This document shows, one piece after another, positions 44,140 to 55,395 of a stretch of DNA of 64,000 nt. Both the position numbers and the translations under genes were made by a program. The stretch comes from Chloranthus sessilifolius (taxonomy: Eukaryota; Streptophyta; Magnoliopsida; Chloranthales; Chloranthaceae), in assembly GCA_021018995.1 (NCBI GenBank), contig CM037595.1:96546491-96610490 (forward strand), in the 5' to 3' direction. The notes under the pieces are model-generated. The model did not search any database. It was given only the letters and a program-made list of their open reading frames with translations, and was not told the DNA's origin. Numbering within the stretch: position 1 is the stretch's first letter; every line of letters begins with the position of its first letter.

Positions 44140-44920
44140 CTGAAATATAGACGCATCTCTTCACCAGTGGCATTATAAGCTTGGTCACCCTTCGCTTAGT
44201 AATTTAAAGAGTATTATCCCTTCTCTGCCGTCAATGTCTAAGTCTCAGTGTGAGGCTTGGGAGTTAGACAAAAATCAGAGTCATGTTTCCACCTCTAGTG
44301 GATAAACGTAGCATCAGTCTTTTTCCCTTATTCATTCTGATGTGTGGGGACCAGTGTAAGTCTAAAGTATTTCTGGTTTCAACTACTTTGTTACGTTCGT
44401 TGATGATTGTTCTTATTTAACCTGGTCATATTTAGTGAAAGATAGATCTCAACTATTTTCATCTTTCAGAGAATTAACATTCATGCACTTAGATTGGATA
44501 ATGTAAAGGAATGCTTGCCTTGGGAGTTTAACTAATATTTTACTAGTAATGGCATGCTTCATCAAACTTCTTGTGCAAAAACTCCACAACAAGATGATGT
44601 TGTTCGAGCTCTCTTATTTGATATAAGAGATAAATTATTTTGGGACGAAATAGCTCTATTTGCATGTCACTTGATCAAGCAAATGGCGTCCTCCAATTTA
44701 GATGGGAATTCTCCAAAGTCCATTTTTATTCAAATTATCCTCCCTTTTTCTAGTTCTTCTACTTTGTTAGGTTGTGTATGTTTTGTCCATCAACTTGGTT
44801 CAAACATCGATAAATCCAAACCAAGGGCTATCAGTGTCTTTCTTGGATACTCTAGCAATCAACAATGGTATATGCGTTATAGTGCTCTGTTGCACAGAAG
44901 ATTGCTTTTACCAATCTGAC
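44140..44920 (+). pseudogene. Copia pre-integrase and integrase relic (element 1)
   Basis: YKLGHPSLSNLKSIIPSLPS (pre-integrase, 44172-44235), HSDVWGPV and FNYFVTFVDDCSYLTWSYLV (integrase core with its first Asp pair, 44335-44440), then an open frame 44554-44919 with LHQTSCAKTPQQDD, ACHLIKQMASSNLDGNSPKS and VFLGYSSNQQ. The stretch is split by stops before 44554. Its last part is the founder of the tandem array that follows. Confidence 0.78.
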
Positions 44921-46835
44921 CTTTGAAGGTGAGATCAAAAGTACTTTGTACATTTCAGAAGAAGGTGGTTCTATAAAGAAATAATTCTGTCACAATTTCT
45001 GCGATGGACGAAGTTCTCAATGCTCCAAAAAGGATGACAATATCTTATAATCAACCCTTTGAATGCTTGTAATTTGAGACAAAAATACCTTCACCCATAC
45101 AAAAAGTGAGCTCTCACTCTTAAATGCTTACGAGGTTTTTTCACTGTAATATTAGTTAAAAACTAAAATGGGGTGAATGCATAAAAGCGGGTGGGGATTT
45201 AGGAGCAGCCTAAAAGAATTGATTAGTTATGTTGCCAATATATGATAACGCACGAATAGACACTGCACTAAAATCAATTAAAAACTAAAATGGGGTAAAT
45301 GCATAAAAAAGTGGAAGAGCTTCAATTTAGATGGTAATTCTCCAAAGTCCATTTTTATTCAAATTATCCTCCCTTATTCTAGTTCTTCTACAGTGTTTGG
45401 TTGTGTATGTTTTGTCCATTGACTTGGTTCGAACATCGATAAATTCAAACCAAGGGCTATCAGTGTCTTTCTTGGACACTCTCGCAATCAACAAGGGTAT
45501 ATGCATTATAGTCCTATCTTGCACAGAAGATTGTTTTTCCTGATCTGACCTTCGAAGGTGAGATCAAAAGTACTTCGTAGTTTTCAGAAGAAGGTGGTTC
45601 TATTAAGTGATATTTCCCTGTCACTATTTCTGTGATGGATGAAGTTCTCAATGCTCCTAAAAGGATGACGACTTCTTATAATCCACCCTTTGAATTTTTT
45701 TAATTTGAGACAAAAATACCTTCACACATACAAAAAACGTGAGCTCTCACTCTTAAATGCTTATGAGGGTTTTTCATCATAATATTAGTTAAAAAGATAA
45801 ATGGGGTGAATGCATAAAAGTGGGGGTGGATTTAAGAGCAGCCTAAAAGAAATTGATTAGTTATGTTGCCATTACATGATACAACAGGAATAAACACTGC
45901 GCTCAAATTAATTAAAAACGAAAATGGGGTAAATGCATAAAAAAGTAGAAGAGCCTCAATTTAGATGGTAATGCGCTCAAATTAATTAAAAACGAAAATG
46001 GGGTAAATGCATAAAAAAGTAGAAGAGCCTCAATTTAGATGGTAATTCTCGAAAGTCCATTTTTATTCAAATTATCAGCCCTTAGTGTAGTTCTTCTACA
46101 GTGTTTGGTAGTGTATGTTTTGTCCATCGACTAGGTTCAAACCAAGGGTATCAGTGTCTTACTTGGATATTCTCGCAATCAACAAGGGTATATGCATTAT
46201 AGTGCTCTGGTGCACAGAAGATTGTTTTTTCTGATCTGACCTTCTTTGAAGGTGAGAACAAAAGTACTTCGTACTTTTCATAAGGTGGTTCTATAAAGAG
46301 ATATTTCTCTGTCACAATTTCTGCGATGGACAAAGTTCTCAATGCTCCTAAAAGGATGACAACGTCTTATTTTCTGGGATGGACGAAGTTCTCAATGCTC
46401 CTAAAAGGATGACGACGTCTTATAACCACCCTTTGAATTTTTTCAATTTAAGACAAAAACACCTTCACACAGACCAAAAAAGTGAGCTCTCACTCTAAAA
46501 TGCTTATGAGGTCTTTTCATCGTAATATTAGTTAAAAAGCAAAATGGGGTGAATGCATAAAAGTGGGGTGGATTTATGAGCAGTCTAGAGGAATTAATTA
46601 GTTATCTTGCCAATATATGATAGCACAGAATAGACACTGGACTAAAATTATTTAAAAACTAAAATGGGGTAAATGCATAAAAAAGTGGAAGAGCCTTCAT
46701 TTAGATGGTAATTCTCCAAAGTCCAGTTTTATTCAAATTATCCTCCCTTATCCTAGTTATTCTACAGTGTTTGATTGTGTATGTTTTGTCCATCAACTTG
46801 TTTCAAACAGCAATAAATTCAAATCAAGGGCTATC
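44697..46835. repeat. Tandem amplification of a Copia integrase segment
   Basis: A unit starting TTTAGATGG(G/T)AATTCTCCAAAGTCCATTTTTATTC occurs at 44697, 45326, 46034 and 46700 (spacings 629, 708, 666). Each has the coding-derived part (..TGTGTATGTTTTGTCCATC..CAGTGTCTTTCTTGGA..) and a non-coding partner ending AAATGGGGTAAATGCATAAAAAAGTGGAAGAGC. The last copy is partial. An exact 74-bp duplication lies at 45899-45972/45973-46046, and a ~55-bp one at about 46325-46430. Confidence 0.92.
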
Positions 46836-47049
46836 AGCCTAAAAGAAATCGGTTTAGTTATGTTGCCAAATTATGATAGCAGATGAGTGTACACCACACT
46901 AAACCCAAGTAAAAGCAGGGAGATGACAAAGCTAAAGCAATCAGAATAACAACAATTTATACAAAACCAGCATCGCTGGTAACACTATATTCTAGACCCA
47001 AAGTAACTATCAAAATAAATAGAAGTACATTCTAGCTGACCTACATCAG
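46836..47049. other. Decayed Copia spacer
   Basis: No motif; it lies between the amplified array and the RT relic. Confidence 0.4.
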
Positions 47050-48019
47050 ATAATGAGGTTCCTACTGCTTTGCATTCTATTGGTCAATTATCACTTATGA
47101 AGATCAAGTTCCTAATGTTCCTCATTCACCTCCTGACTCTGACACTGAATTTCCTGTTGCATTTTGAATAGGTAAACGTTCCTGCACCCAACATCCTATT
47201 TCTTGGTTCACTCCATTTAATGGAGTGTCAACCTATGTTCGGTCACCTTGTCACTTTCTTCTATGTATATCTCTAGCTCCTATTAGAATCCTTACATGAT
47301 AATGGGTGGAAACAAGCTATGGAAGAAGAAACGGCTGCCCTTTAACAAATCAATCCTTGGACTTTGACTAACTTGCCACTAGGAAAAACATTGCAGGCTA
47401 TAGATAGGCGTACACAATAAAGCATAATTTAGATGGGACCATGGAAAGACTTAAAGCTCAACTTTTTGCTATAGAGTTACATGGACCCTTAGGGTTGACC
47501 ACTCTTAAGATCACTTCAGTACTATCATCATCTCAATTGTTGCCAAAAAGGACCAGCCTCTATTTCAACTCGACGTGAAGAATATATTACTTCATTGGGA
47601 TCTAATAGAAGATTTATACGTGGAGTAAGCACCTACATTTGTTGCTCAAGGGAGGAGTCGAATAAGGTAGGTTACTTGAAGAAAATATGAGGCCCAAAGC
47701 AATTTCCATGGGCCTGATTTGACATGTTTAGCAAGGTGGTATTTATGGTATGAACCATAATCGAGTTGACCATTTCGTGTTTGTAAGGCAAAGTAAAGCT
47801 CGCGTCTTCATTCTGGTGGTGTCATCATGAGCAGCAATACCGAAGGTATTGAAGAATTGAATACCCATCTATAAGGTTACTTCTAAAGGACTTGGGGCAC
47901 CTATGTTATTTCCTAGGCATTTAATTTGCCTGGTTGACAACTGGAATTAACTTGTCTCAAAGAAAACAAGTGTTGGATTTATTAGTAGAGAGAGCTACTT
48001 TGCTAAACCCATGGACACA
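47050..48019 (+). pseudogene. Copia reverse transcriptase relic, N-terminal part (element 1)
   Basis: Frames give TQHPISWFTPFNGVSTY, NGWKQAMEEETAAL, NPWTLTNLPLGKTLQA, QFPWA-FDMFSKVV and KDLGHLCYFLGI, then LSQRKQVLDLLVERA. The YVDD box is not readable. The relic is cut at 48019 by the insertion 48020-50858, and the polyprotein resumes near 51270. Confidence 0.72.
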
Positions 48020-48927
48020 TGTAAAACCCCAAATTTTTTCCAAACCTTAATACGTCCAATAAGTATATGTGCTTAACAAAATATACACCGCATGCATTGA
48101 GTGTTCAAAACATTTTAAACAAAAGAAACATGTTTTGGTTTAAAAGATATTTATATTTATTTTCGTTACTAATTACACAAGCTACGTGATAGCATGGCGG
48201 TTAAAGACTTGAACTATAGACTAGAGGTCCAAGGATCAAACCTTGGTGTAGGCTTTAAAACCTCTATTTTTGGACCTTGGAATAAAGCCTATACATTTTG
48301 CTTTAGTGTGTCAGCCCAACACCTGATAATCCCCATTAAGTTACAAGAAGAGGTGCTACGGAGAACCTTAAATCACAATTTAAGAATTCTTTTTGAGAAT
48401 AGAGCCATGAGAAGCCTTAGCCGTCTCCTCTTTCTTTCTCCTTAAAGAAAACCCTAGCCGTCTCCTTCGTCAAACCACTCTAGAAGCTTTTGGGATTTCC
48501 TACCACAAGTCACTTTGATCACGTCACCATCAAGATCAAGGAGAGTGAAGGAAGAGTTCTCGAAGAACGATAGTGTGGAACGTCGATCTTCGATCTTCTC
48601 AGACCTAGATCGTCGTAGAATCACCAATCACACTACAAGAGGTGAATACCCATCATTTGACAGTGCGTTGTCGTAAGAGGACAGCAGGAATAAGAACGCA
48701 GCCACAGCTCGCTGACATATAAATGACAGCTCGTTGTGGTAATACCACAGCTCACTGCCATAACTGACAGCCCGCTGCCATAGAAGAAGCCGTCATGTGA
48801 AAATAGCTACAGCCACAGCTCGCTGTGGGCACATGGCAGCTTTGTGAATCTAGTCACAGCTCGCTATCACATGATAGCAGCATGCTGTGTATATAAACAG
48901 AAAACGAAATGGTTATGCACATCTCGC

Positions 48928-49150
48928 CAAGGATCAAAATTTCAGTTCTCGTTTCGGTTTCGGAGGGGACCGAAATTTCGGCCGAAAATTTGAATTTCAG
49001 CCGATAATTTGAACCCCATACATTTTATGACCGAAATTTCGGTCCCAAATTATCGTTTCGGTGGGGACCAAAACCGATAATTTCGACGGGGACTGAAATC
49101 GATAATTTCGGCAGAAATTTCGATCATTTCGGCCGAAATTTTGATCCTTG
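48928..49150. mobile_element. GAAATTTCGG-word hAT MITE
   Basis: A perfect terminal repeat CAAGGATCAAAATTTC / GAAATTTTGATCCTTG with an exact 8-bp target duplication CATCTCGC (48920-48927, 49151-49158). The 223-bp interior is built from CCGAAATTTCGGCCGAAA and CCGATAATTTCG words. It shares its terminal 13 bases with the GATACG elements, but not the core word. Confidence 0.9.
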
Positions 49151-49938
49151 CATCTCGCTGCCAGGAATATTGCAGCTCGTTGTGGATACGAACAGAACAG
49201 AAACAAAATATACACAACACGCTGTCAGAAGATTATAGCGCGATGTGGACACCTGATAGCTCACTGTCAAGAAAGCAGCATCCCCACAACTCGCTGTTAA
49301 GATACAGCAGCTCGTTGTGGATGTAAAACAGAATAAAAGATAATTATACACAGCTCGCTGTGCACACTACCACAGCTCGCCGTCACCTTACGACAGCGAG
49401 CAGTGAATACAAAGGAAAGGAGGGATTTCTTTAGATTGATCTGTTCTCTTTCAACTTATCGAGCATTGATATATTACTGTTGTGTGCAATGTAGAAGGAA
49501 GAATTGATTCTATCGATAGGCATCATCACACTTCCTCCCTGTGACACTAAGATTCGAGGTAGGGGGATTTCAATGCGAATTGTATTTTATACTTCAATTC
49601 ATAGTTAATTAATGATTCATTGAATATTGAGAATTATCTAAGTATTAGAAATCGAACATTGAAAAATCCCATGAATGCTTGATACCCATTGAACTTTTGG
49701 TTATGCGTCAAACATTGAGATTCATTGTATTTTGAATGTACTTATTGAACATTGAAATTTATTGAAATATGAACTCTTTATTGAACATTGAATCTTCATT
49801 GAACATAGAACTTTGAACATTATAAATGTGAATGTGAATTTCGAACTATCTATGTTGTACGAATACTATACTATGATTTAGAATATGAATGTGATTTGAA
49901 GAGTTTAAGTGAACAAATCCCATGCGACGGCACACTTT

Positions 49939-50094
49939 GAACCGTTACAGCGGTATATCCGTATGTGAATCGTTGCGGCGGTATATCCGTATATGAACCG
50001 TGCTTCGGCACACATTGAACCGTTATGGCGGTATATCTGTATGTGAACCGTTACAGCGGTATATCCGTATATGAACCGTGCTTCAGCACACATT
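49939..50094. repeat. Minisatellite, two 78-bp higher-order units
   Basis: Each unit contains two GAACCGTTACAGCGGTATATCCGTAT-type modules and one GAACCGTGCTTCGGCACACATT module. 49939-50016 and 50017-50094 are adjacent. Confidence 0.9.
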
Positions 50095-50858
50095 GAACCG
50101 TGACGACGGCCATTGAATCGCACGAGCATTCCTCACAACGCAGGAGCTTAGGCACATTGAAAATTGTTCTTTGAACGACGATGGTTAGGATTCCCATCCG
50201 TCACCTTTGGCACTAACGCTATACATGTTAGAGATTATTTAAGTTATGGAGTTAAGTCATGCATGAACCTAAAAACTTGCATATAAAAGGAACCAATGAA
50301 CATGATTGCATTGACCCTCATGTGAATTATAGAAACTTTAAGACATGAGATTTAGTTTAACTTTGTTTATAAATCCTAATATCTGTAAATGAATATGATC
50401 TCTGAAACTATGTTTTGGGTGCATAGAGTACAATTTGCATTGAGGTTTTTCCTACTGAGCTTGTGGATTTTTAGCTCACCCCGACCTATGTGTCACAGGT
50501 TTGGACGCTAATGAAGATCCCGACTTTGTACCGGAAGACGAGGCAGATCTTCCACCAGAAGAATTTTACCCTTAGAATTTTGGTAATTCGAACTTTGTAC
50601 AAGTATAACTGTTTTAGATGACTTATTGTTTATGCACATATTGATGTAAATGCCATTGTTTGTGTGACGTACGGCCGTCACCGGTGGCATTTACTTTTGG
50701 ACTCATATTTGATTCATCCATGAATGTTGAAACATTATTCAGTTTGTGGCAAATTTGATTCCATCGATACCAAAGAAATTTTGTATTTAGATTGTCATTT
50801 ATGATCTAGTGACCCGGCATTTCACGTTGTTTCCGTGTGGAAATTTCGGGTCGTTACA

Positions 50859-51269
50859 CTCCCTACACACCCAAACCAGAAGTGATTTTTCATTTCGGTA
50901 ACAAGATAATATGGCTTCTTGTATAGACACTGCACTGGCTTTTCGTATGGTTCTGTATTTTTATTGTTTACATTTGGCTTAGCATTTTGTTGTGCCTCTT
51001 GATCTGCTGTCTTCATTTTAATTAATGAAAATATGGTTTCACAGTGATTGAAAAAAATAAGCAAATAGATAAAAAAAGAAAAGGAGAGGGATAAATATCG
51101 TGCCTAGAGAGGGACTTAAGCACCGACAACACAAAATAGAAAGCAAACCCAGCCCAAGACAGACTAGCAGCACCAAGACAAGGACAACACAACACGTAGA
51201 ACACACCCACATGCCCAAACACCAGCCTCCCCTAAAAGACTGGAGAGATAAATTCATTAGATAATGTGT
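50859..51269. other. Non-coding insertion remnants inside Copia element 1
   Basis: No Copia motif. TAATGAAAATATGGTTTCACAGTGATTGAAAAAAAT (51020-51056) resembles a LINE 3' end on the plus strand. The purine-rich part that follows (51057-51260) may be a second tail on the minus strand. Confidence 0.35.
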
Positions 51270-52018
51270 TGGTAGTGGATCGAGGAGAATTAGTTGATGA
51301 CCCTAGCAGATATCATCAACCTGTCTAGAAGCTGATTTATTTTATTAAGACCAAACATGACATCACGGTTTCTGTAAGTGTAATCAACCAGTTCATGAAA
51401 TCTCCTTAATTTTTCTGTAAGTGTGGTCAGCTAGTTCATGAAATCTCCTTAATTTTTCTGTAAGTGTGGTCAGCTAGTTCATGAAATCTCCTTAAGTTTC
51501 CCATATGAAAACTGTCATCTGGATGATCAAATACCTGACAGGAGCTCCTGGTTGAGAAATTCGTTACAGGTCTAATGGTCACCTTACCATCTGATAAACG
51601 CTCAACTATAGGGTATTGTAAACCTTTGTAGGAGGTAATCTTCCACCTGGCGGATTAATAGTGTCAAAGTCCAGCATAGAATATGAGTACAGAGACATGG
51701 CACGTGCGACCTTGTGGTTGAGGACCCTAATGACTCAAATCAGATTTGAAGTCAAATGACCTATGGGGCTGTATTGTGAAATGAGGTTTCGCAATACATT
51801 ACAAATAATCTGCTCTTCCATGAGAGAACAAAATATATAGAGTTTGAATGTCATCTTATCAGAGAAAGGGTGGAATATAACCAGATCACCACCCTTGATG
51901 TGCGGTCCGAGAACCAACTTGCTGACATGGTCACTAAAGCTCTCTATTGAAATCAGTTGGAAAGACTTCAATTCAAGCTGGGTGTATCTACGAATATATG
52001 CTCCAACTTGAAGCGGAG
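51270..52018 (+). pseudogene. Copia RT end and RNase H relic (element 1)
   Basis: ELVDDPSRYHQPV-KLIYF then VSVINQFMKSP (51280-51400), and RNase H pieces: SKSSIEYEYRDMA, a PMGLYCEM-like box, NLLTWSLKLSIEI..LGVST-ICSNLKRSV before the LTR. A 43-bp triplication at 51371-51499 breaks the frame. Confidence 0.72.
51371..51499. repeat. 43-bp tandem triplication
   Basis: TCTGTAAGTGT(A/G)(A/G)TCA(A/G)C(C/T)AGTTCATGAAATCTCCTTAA at 51371, 51414 and 51457. Copies 2 and 3 are identical. The unit codes for the conserved V-S-x-x-N/S-Q-F-M segment. Confidence 0.95.
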
Positions 52019-52637
52019 TGTTAAAAATATTTTAGTTTATATTTACAACTCTCAATGTTAAGCATTAGCATAATTTAGAGTGTGTAGAGAAAATTCAGCA
52101 TTTCGATTTTTATAACTTAAATAGTGGCATAGTTGTAATTTTCTGTTTTGCACCGATTATATAAAACAAGCCAGGATGTGTGACAAGCATTAGGCATGTC
52201 CTTTCTTGTCTTGCACCAATTATATAGATTAACAGAGGATGTGTGACAAGTATTGTGCACGTCCATTTTCTCATGTTTGCCTCTCTACGTTCTCTCTTAA
52301 CTTCTTTCTCCATTTTTCTCACTCATTCTCTATCTTCTTACCTTCTTTTCTTGCTCCTCTCACATCCAGCCATGGATCAAAATGCTGGAAAACCGATACG
52401 TATCGTCCAAGCCCAAAGCCGATACGTATCGGTATCGGACGGAACCGGACAATACATTGAATGTATCGTCCGGCTAAATACATATATATGACCGATACGG
52501 TACATTCAATGTACCGTATCGGTATCAGACGAAATTTTGATCCATGCATCCAACTACACAGTACAGTTTTCTTTTCTCTTATTCTTACTATCGTTCCCAT
52601 TTTACTTGTTATGAAACCCTGGAATTATTTTGTAACA
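52019..52637 (+). mobile_element. 3' LTR of Copia element 1
   Basis: Starts TGTTAAAAATATTTTAG after a purine-rich GAAGCGGAG and ends TTTTGTAACA. It pairs with 42235-42437. A MITE interrupts it at 52371-52546. Confidence 0.78.
52371..52546. mobile_element. GATACG-word hAT MITE in the LTR
   Basis: A perfect 13-bp terminal repeat, CATGGATCAAAAT / ATTTTGATCCATG. The flanks CATCCAGC (52363-52370) and CATCCAAC (52547-52554) match 7 of 8. The interior is ACCGATACGTATCG, GGACAATACATTGAATGTATCG and ACCGATACGGTACATTC words. 176 bp, non-coding. Confidence 0.9.
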
Positions 52638-52704
52638 ACACGAATGCATAAAGAAAATGGTATTAGAACATGTTCCAGGGTTGTCAAAATGCAGTAGTCA
52701 AACC

Positions 52705-52899
52705 CATGGATCAAAATATCGTCCGATACCGATACGTATCGGACGATACGTATCGGTATCGGAGGTGGACGATACGGTACATTAAATGTACCGTATCGCC
52801 CATTTATATGGCTAATACCGGACGATACATTCAATGTATCGTCCGGTATGTTAGTTTTCAGCCCAGACGATACATACCGGAAAACCGACTTTGGTTTGA
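52705..52899. mobile_element. GATACG-word hAT MITE, right end decayed
   Basis: The left end is CATGGATCAAAAT, flanked by GTCAAACC. The right flank CTCAAACC matches 7 of 8, but the right terminus (ACTTTGGTTTGA) has diverged. The interior has CCGATACCGATACGTATCGG and GATACGGTACATTAAATGTACC words. Confidence 0.7.
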
Positions 52900-53656
52900 C
52901 TCAAACCAAAGTCGCTGACCCCTTATGCTCGTAGACAATCATTTGGTAAGACGAAAAATGTATATGATGTAGTTCTGATTCTGTATAAGCGTATATTCAG
53001 ATTATGTCAAGTGATTATAATAGGTTATTGTTGAAAAAAGACGATCATTGATGATTAAACAGTAATATAAACAATCAGTTGAACGTAATTAATCATCTAT
53101 GTAAATAAATGCGACTAGCATAGCACACTTAGCATATAGAAAGATTAATGTACCCAAAATATCAACCCAAAATCTCAGTTATGGTCAAATGGCAATAAAA
53201 ACAGTGTTCACTGTTCAGTAGTATTTTTTCAGAGGATAACTAACACTTTCGTAAGAAATTTCCAACAGCCAACCACATATGGTACAAGATCACGGTCTCC
53301 ACGGTAGTACCGGACCTACGTTATCTTGAGTTGGCACACTTAAAGTATCTTAGGTTCATGTAGAAACCCATCCCATCATCCTTGTTACCTGAATTTAATC
53401 ATGTTTGCATTTAGGTCCACTGGTCCGCTCATCTTTCAAGGGTGGAGAAACATCCCTTCAAAGATTTCTACTAGCTCCATACATATTAATGGATTCAATA
53501 AAGCATCCAGTTCAAATGGGATATTGACTCGCAAAAGAAAAAATAGCACAATAACCTTAACAATTATTTCCCAATTTAATTTTCCTTTCATTTGCTCTTC
53601 CATTTGCGGTAATATAGACTCCTCATTTTGGCTGAGACAAATCACCAGCCCGATTG
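52900..53656. other. Non-coding spacer between Copia elements
   Basis: A minus-strand frame (53436-53650) and an overlapping plus frame are open for 80-90 codons, but neither has a recognisable domain. Confidence 0.35.
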
Positions 53657-53664
53657 ACCATAAC

Positions 53665-53879
53665 AATGGATCAAAATTTCGTCCGATACCGATACGTATC
53701 GGACAACACGTATCGGTATCGGAAGTCACCGATACGGTACATTCAATGTACCGTATCGGTCTTTTATATTTGTTTACCGGACGATACATTCAATGTATCA
53801 TCCGGTACTGTCCGATACCGATACGTATCGGTTTTGGGCTCGGACGATACGTATCAGTTTTCCGGCATTTTAATCCTTG
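53665..53879. mobile_element. GATACG-word hAT MITE
   Basis: Ends AATGGATCAAAAT and ATTTTAATCCTTG, with an exact 8-bp target duplication ACCATAAC (53657-53664, 53880-53887). The 215-bp interior is CCGATACCGATACGTATCGG, GATACGGTACATTCAATGTACC and CATTCAATGTATC words. Confidence 0.88.
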
Positions 53880-53887
53880 ACCATAAC

Positions 53888-54341
53888 CAAGAAACTATGT
53901 TCAAATTTTCAAATTCAATGACTGATCAATGGCGCAAAGATCCTCAGAAACTTGTACCAAACCCTAAAATATCGTTTTAACCATAAGATATCTGAAGAGT
54001 TTAGTAGGCTAAAGTATGCTTAAGTTGAAAACCCATTAAATATATGACCATTCTTTATCTCAAAAGACTTGAAAAATGTAGGCTTATGTTTTATAGCAAA
54101 ATTTAGATTACATATGGAAAATTTTGACAAGTATTTCAGATGCGTGTGAAATTATGTGAATCTGACATCTAATGAGCATGATACAGAAATAAAACCTAAT
54201 AACCCCAAAGGAGATATCGCCGAGGTCTCCAAATTTATTGACGAAAATAGGAAAAAAGAAACCATCCTTTTAGGGTGGTAAAGGCTATTTTTACCCTTGA
54301 CCTTTGGAATAATTATTCGCAGGTCCTCTCTACAATATTGT
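53888..54341. other. Non-coding
   Basis: No gene or repeat was recognised. Confidence 0.35.
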
Positions 54342-54720
54342 TGTTGGTGTGCGTATCTCAGAATGATTGTACTCTTAAGTAAACTGAGAATATTCATGAT
54401 GTACATTTAATATTGAAGTTTAAATTACAAGTAAGCCTATTACATTAACTTAATTGGGAAAAAAATTTTATCTCTCATGCATGGTACGGAGTACAACCAA
54501 TATATGTAGATAGTGTTAATAGGTGTACATGTAGTAAATATATCACGTCATATAAAAGCTAGTGAGAGGCTCTTTACACAATAAGCTACCTCCTCATTTT
54601 TTCTAACCTCTCTCTCTCTCTCACATCTCTTCTCTAATCCTAATTCCTAATACCTCTAACCTATCCCTAAAACCATTTAGCATCTACAAAACCCTAAATC
54701 CTTAACCCATATTTAACTCC
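54342..54720 (+). mobile_element. 5' LTR of Copia element 2
   Basis: Starts TGTTGGTGTGCGTATCTCA and aligns with 61293-61565 (GTAAATATATCAC..TATAAAAGCTAGTGAGAGGCTCTTTAC, TATAAAA being a likely TATA box). About 120 bp of unrelated sequence sits after position 54360. The 5 bases before it (ATTGT) recur after the 3' LTR. Confidence 0.85.
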
Positions 54721-54721
54721 T

Positions 54722-54735
54722 TGATATCAAAGTGG
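54722..54735 (+). promoter_or_regulatory. Primer-binding site of Copia element 2
   Basis: TGATATCAAAGTGG, a one-base variant of the tRNA-Met primer site, directly after the LTR. Confidence 0.75.
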
Positions 54736-55395
54736 AAGATTGGAAGTAGTTGAACATCAAGCCTCATCACTCTTGCTGACATCAGATAGGTCAACTGGTT
54801 GACCTAAAAATACAATGAAACCAGCACCAGTTTGGTTGGTTTTCTTCCCTCATCACTTTTCCCTCTTGGTGTGAATTTATTTGATGACGATTTACTTGCT
54901 TTCTTGATGCTTCTTGGGTGCTGCCTTGAGGATCTTAATTGACGAGATTTTGTTGATCTGTCGCACCCAATCAGATCTGGGATGATATATTATTGATAGA
55001 AGATAATTTTCAAAGTTTATGATCAGTCTTCTGGATTTTTTTACTTGGTTAATTAAAAAAATTCTGTTTCAGTTGTTGATCCCTTTTTCACGATTTCCTA
55101 GGCTTAAAAGTCAATTGGACCGAAAGATATCTGAATCCTTTGAAACGATTGGTCAATTTCTTATGGGTCTTCACCTCCTTTGGTGGATCTTTGATCTGAT
55201 TCATCGTTTGTGAGTTCCAAGCCTATCATCGGAGGTATTTTCTGCATGTACTCTTTGTTTCATGCTCCTTTCTTATAACCTGTTCAAATTTGGTGGTGTT
55301 TGGTACTGGATTATTAGTGATTTATAATTAAATGGTGTCATGGATTATATGAAGAGCTGCATACCTTTTTCCTCTTATCTATACCCTATCCAGGG
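54736..55395 (+). other. Copia element 2 leader
   Basis: A T-rich untranslated leader between primer site and gag, ending at the MITE insertion. No motif. Confidence 0.4.

Larger units (their letters stand above)
48020..50858. mobile_element. Large LTR-like insertion (probable solo LTR), 2.84 kb
   Basis: Begins TGTAAAACCCCAAATTT and ends AAATTTCGGGTCGTTACA; the ends form an inverted repeat, TGTAA(A/C)(A/G)(C/A)CCC(A/G)AAATTT, with TG..CA. It interrupts the Copia RT. No polyprotein is inside. It contains an array of CACAGCTCGCTGTGG words (48660-49400), a hAT MITE (48928-49150), a CCGTTACAGCGG minisatellite (49939-50094) and CTCACCCCGACC..GAAGATCCCGAC near 50480, typical of long Gypsy LTRs. 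A 5-bp target duplication was not evident. Confidence 0.55.

Noticed and set aside
48185..48255. tRNA-like string (GATAGCATGGCGGTTAA.. GGATCAAACCTTG)
   Set aside because: The boxes are poor, no cloverleaf forms, and it lies inside the large LTR-like insertion; not called as tRNA or SINE.
53436..53789. Overlapping open frames on both strands between the Copia elements
   Set aside because: Neither matches a known family, and part of the frame runs into a GATACG-word MITE.
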